Source: an uncultured Bacillota bacterium (lineage in GTDB: Bacteria > Bacillota > Clostridia > Peptostreptococcales > Anaerovoracaceae). Taken from it: a stretch of DNA of 5,914 nt. Positions 5,647-5,914 of the stretch are shown here, piece by piece (positions within the stretch are counted from its first letter, which is position 1; each line of letters begins with the position of its first letter). The stretch lies in NCBI GenBank assembly GCA_946408315.1, contig CAMJRV010000171.1, positions 1 to 5,914 of the forward strand, written 5' to 3'. The translations under genes were made by a program, and so were the position numbers. Under the pieces are notes generated by a model that was given only the letters and a program-made list of their open reading frames with translations, ran no database searches and was not told the DNA's origin.

Positions 5647-5914
5647 ATAACAAGGATATTGCATTGAAGGCAGCGGCTGTCTTAATGAAAAAGAAGGCTT
5701 TGGACGTAACGGTCATCGACATTGCGGAAAAATCCTCCTTTGCGGATTATTTTGTCATCGCGTCGGGCGGTACGGAACGGCAGGTGGGAACTCTGGCCGA
5801 TGAAATCGAAGATCAGTTTGCAAAAGAAGGGATTCTGACGAAAAGTGTGGAGGGAAAGAATACTTCCGGCTGGATTCTGATGGATTACGGAGACGTCATC
5901 ATCAATATATTCAC
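5643..5914 (+). CDS. rsfS: Ribosomal silencing factor RsfS/YbeB/Iojap (3' truncated)
   Basis: RsfS binds ribosomal protein uL14 on the 50S subunit and blocks joining with the 30S, lowering translation when nutrients are short. Ninety codons are visible before the window ends; full-length members are about 105-120 residues, so only the last few tens of residues are missing. Family features are KALDVTVIDI (18-27), SSFADYFVIASG (31-42), ERQVGTLADEIE (45-56), VEGKNTSGWILMDYGDV (69-85) and the terminal IINIF. The usual motif ends in a His (GDVIVHVM in Escherichia coli); here the equivalent residue 88 is Asn. The start is set by AAGGAG 7 nt upstream and by the ATGA overlap with yqeK. Position after nadD-yqeK matches the Bacillus cluster. 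Confidence 0.95.
   Translation, partial: MNNKDIALKAAAVLMKKKALDVTVIDIAEKSSFADYFVIASGGTERQVGTLADEIEDQFAKEGILTKSVEGKNTSGWILMDYGDVIINIF

Overview
The window is a compact, single-strand stretch of core metabolism. Every real gene reads on the + strand, and the genes run nearly end to end: a 5'-truncated hemZ, hisS, aspS, nadD, yqeK and a 3'-truncated rsfS. Base composition is roughly balanced, with G/C-leaning third codon positions. The only non-coding stretch of any size is the 150 bp between hisS and aspS. The gene families and layout point to a Firmicute, most likely an anaerobic member of the Clostridia. HemZ, the cysteine-bearing HisRS insertion and the nadD-yqeK-rsfS order are all typical of that phylum. 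I cannot name a genus.

Layout. Bases 1-1250 hold the C-terminal ~415 residues of HemZ, a radical-SAM protein. Its stop overlaps the hisS start by 7 nt, and hisS has a strong Shine-Dalgarno. After hisS comes a leader of 150 nt that contains a ~103-nt imperfect palindrome with 12-nt terminal arms, a central hairpin and internal direct repeats. aspS follows with a good Shine-Dalgarno and overlaps nadD by 4 nt (ATGA). nadD is followed after 6 nt, in the same reading frame, by yqeK, which has no convincing Shine-Dalgarno. yqeK overlaps rsfS by 4 nt (ATGA), and rsfS runs off the end.

How the genes fit together. HisRS and AspRS charge tRNA. NadD makes the dinucleotide precursor of NAD. YqeK belongs to a family that hydrolyses Ap4A, a by-product of aminoacyl-tRNA synthetases. 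RsfS silences ribosomes when nutrients are scarce. The tight spacing suggests one long transcript that joins a hemZ-hisS-aspS block to the nadD-yqeK-rsfS block known from Bacillus. HemZ is the odd member, since no other tetrapyrrole gene is visible.

The genes are ordinary housekeeping genes and I see no new defence, mobile or biosynthetic system. The item most worth a second look is the palindromic, internally repetitive element in the hisS-aspS gap. Next is the in-frame nadD/TAG/yqeK junction.
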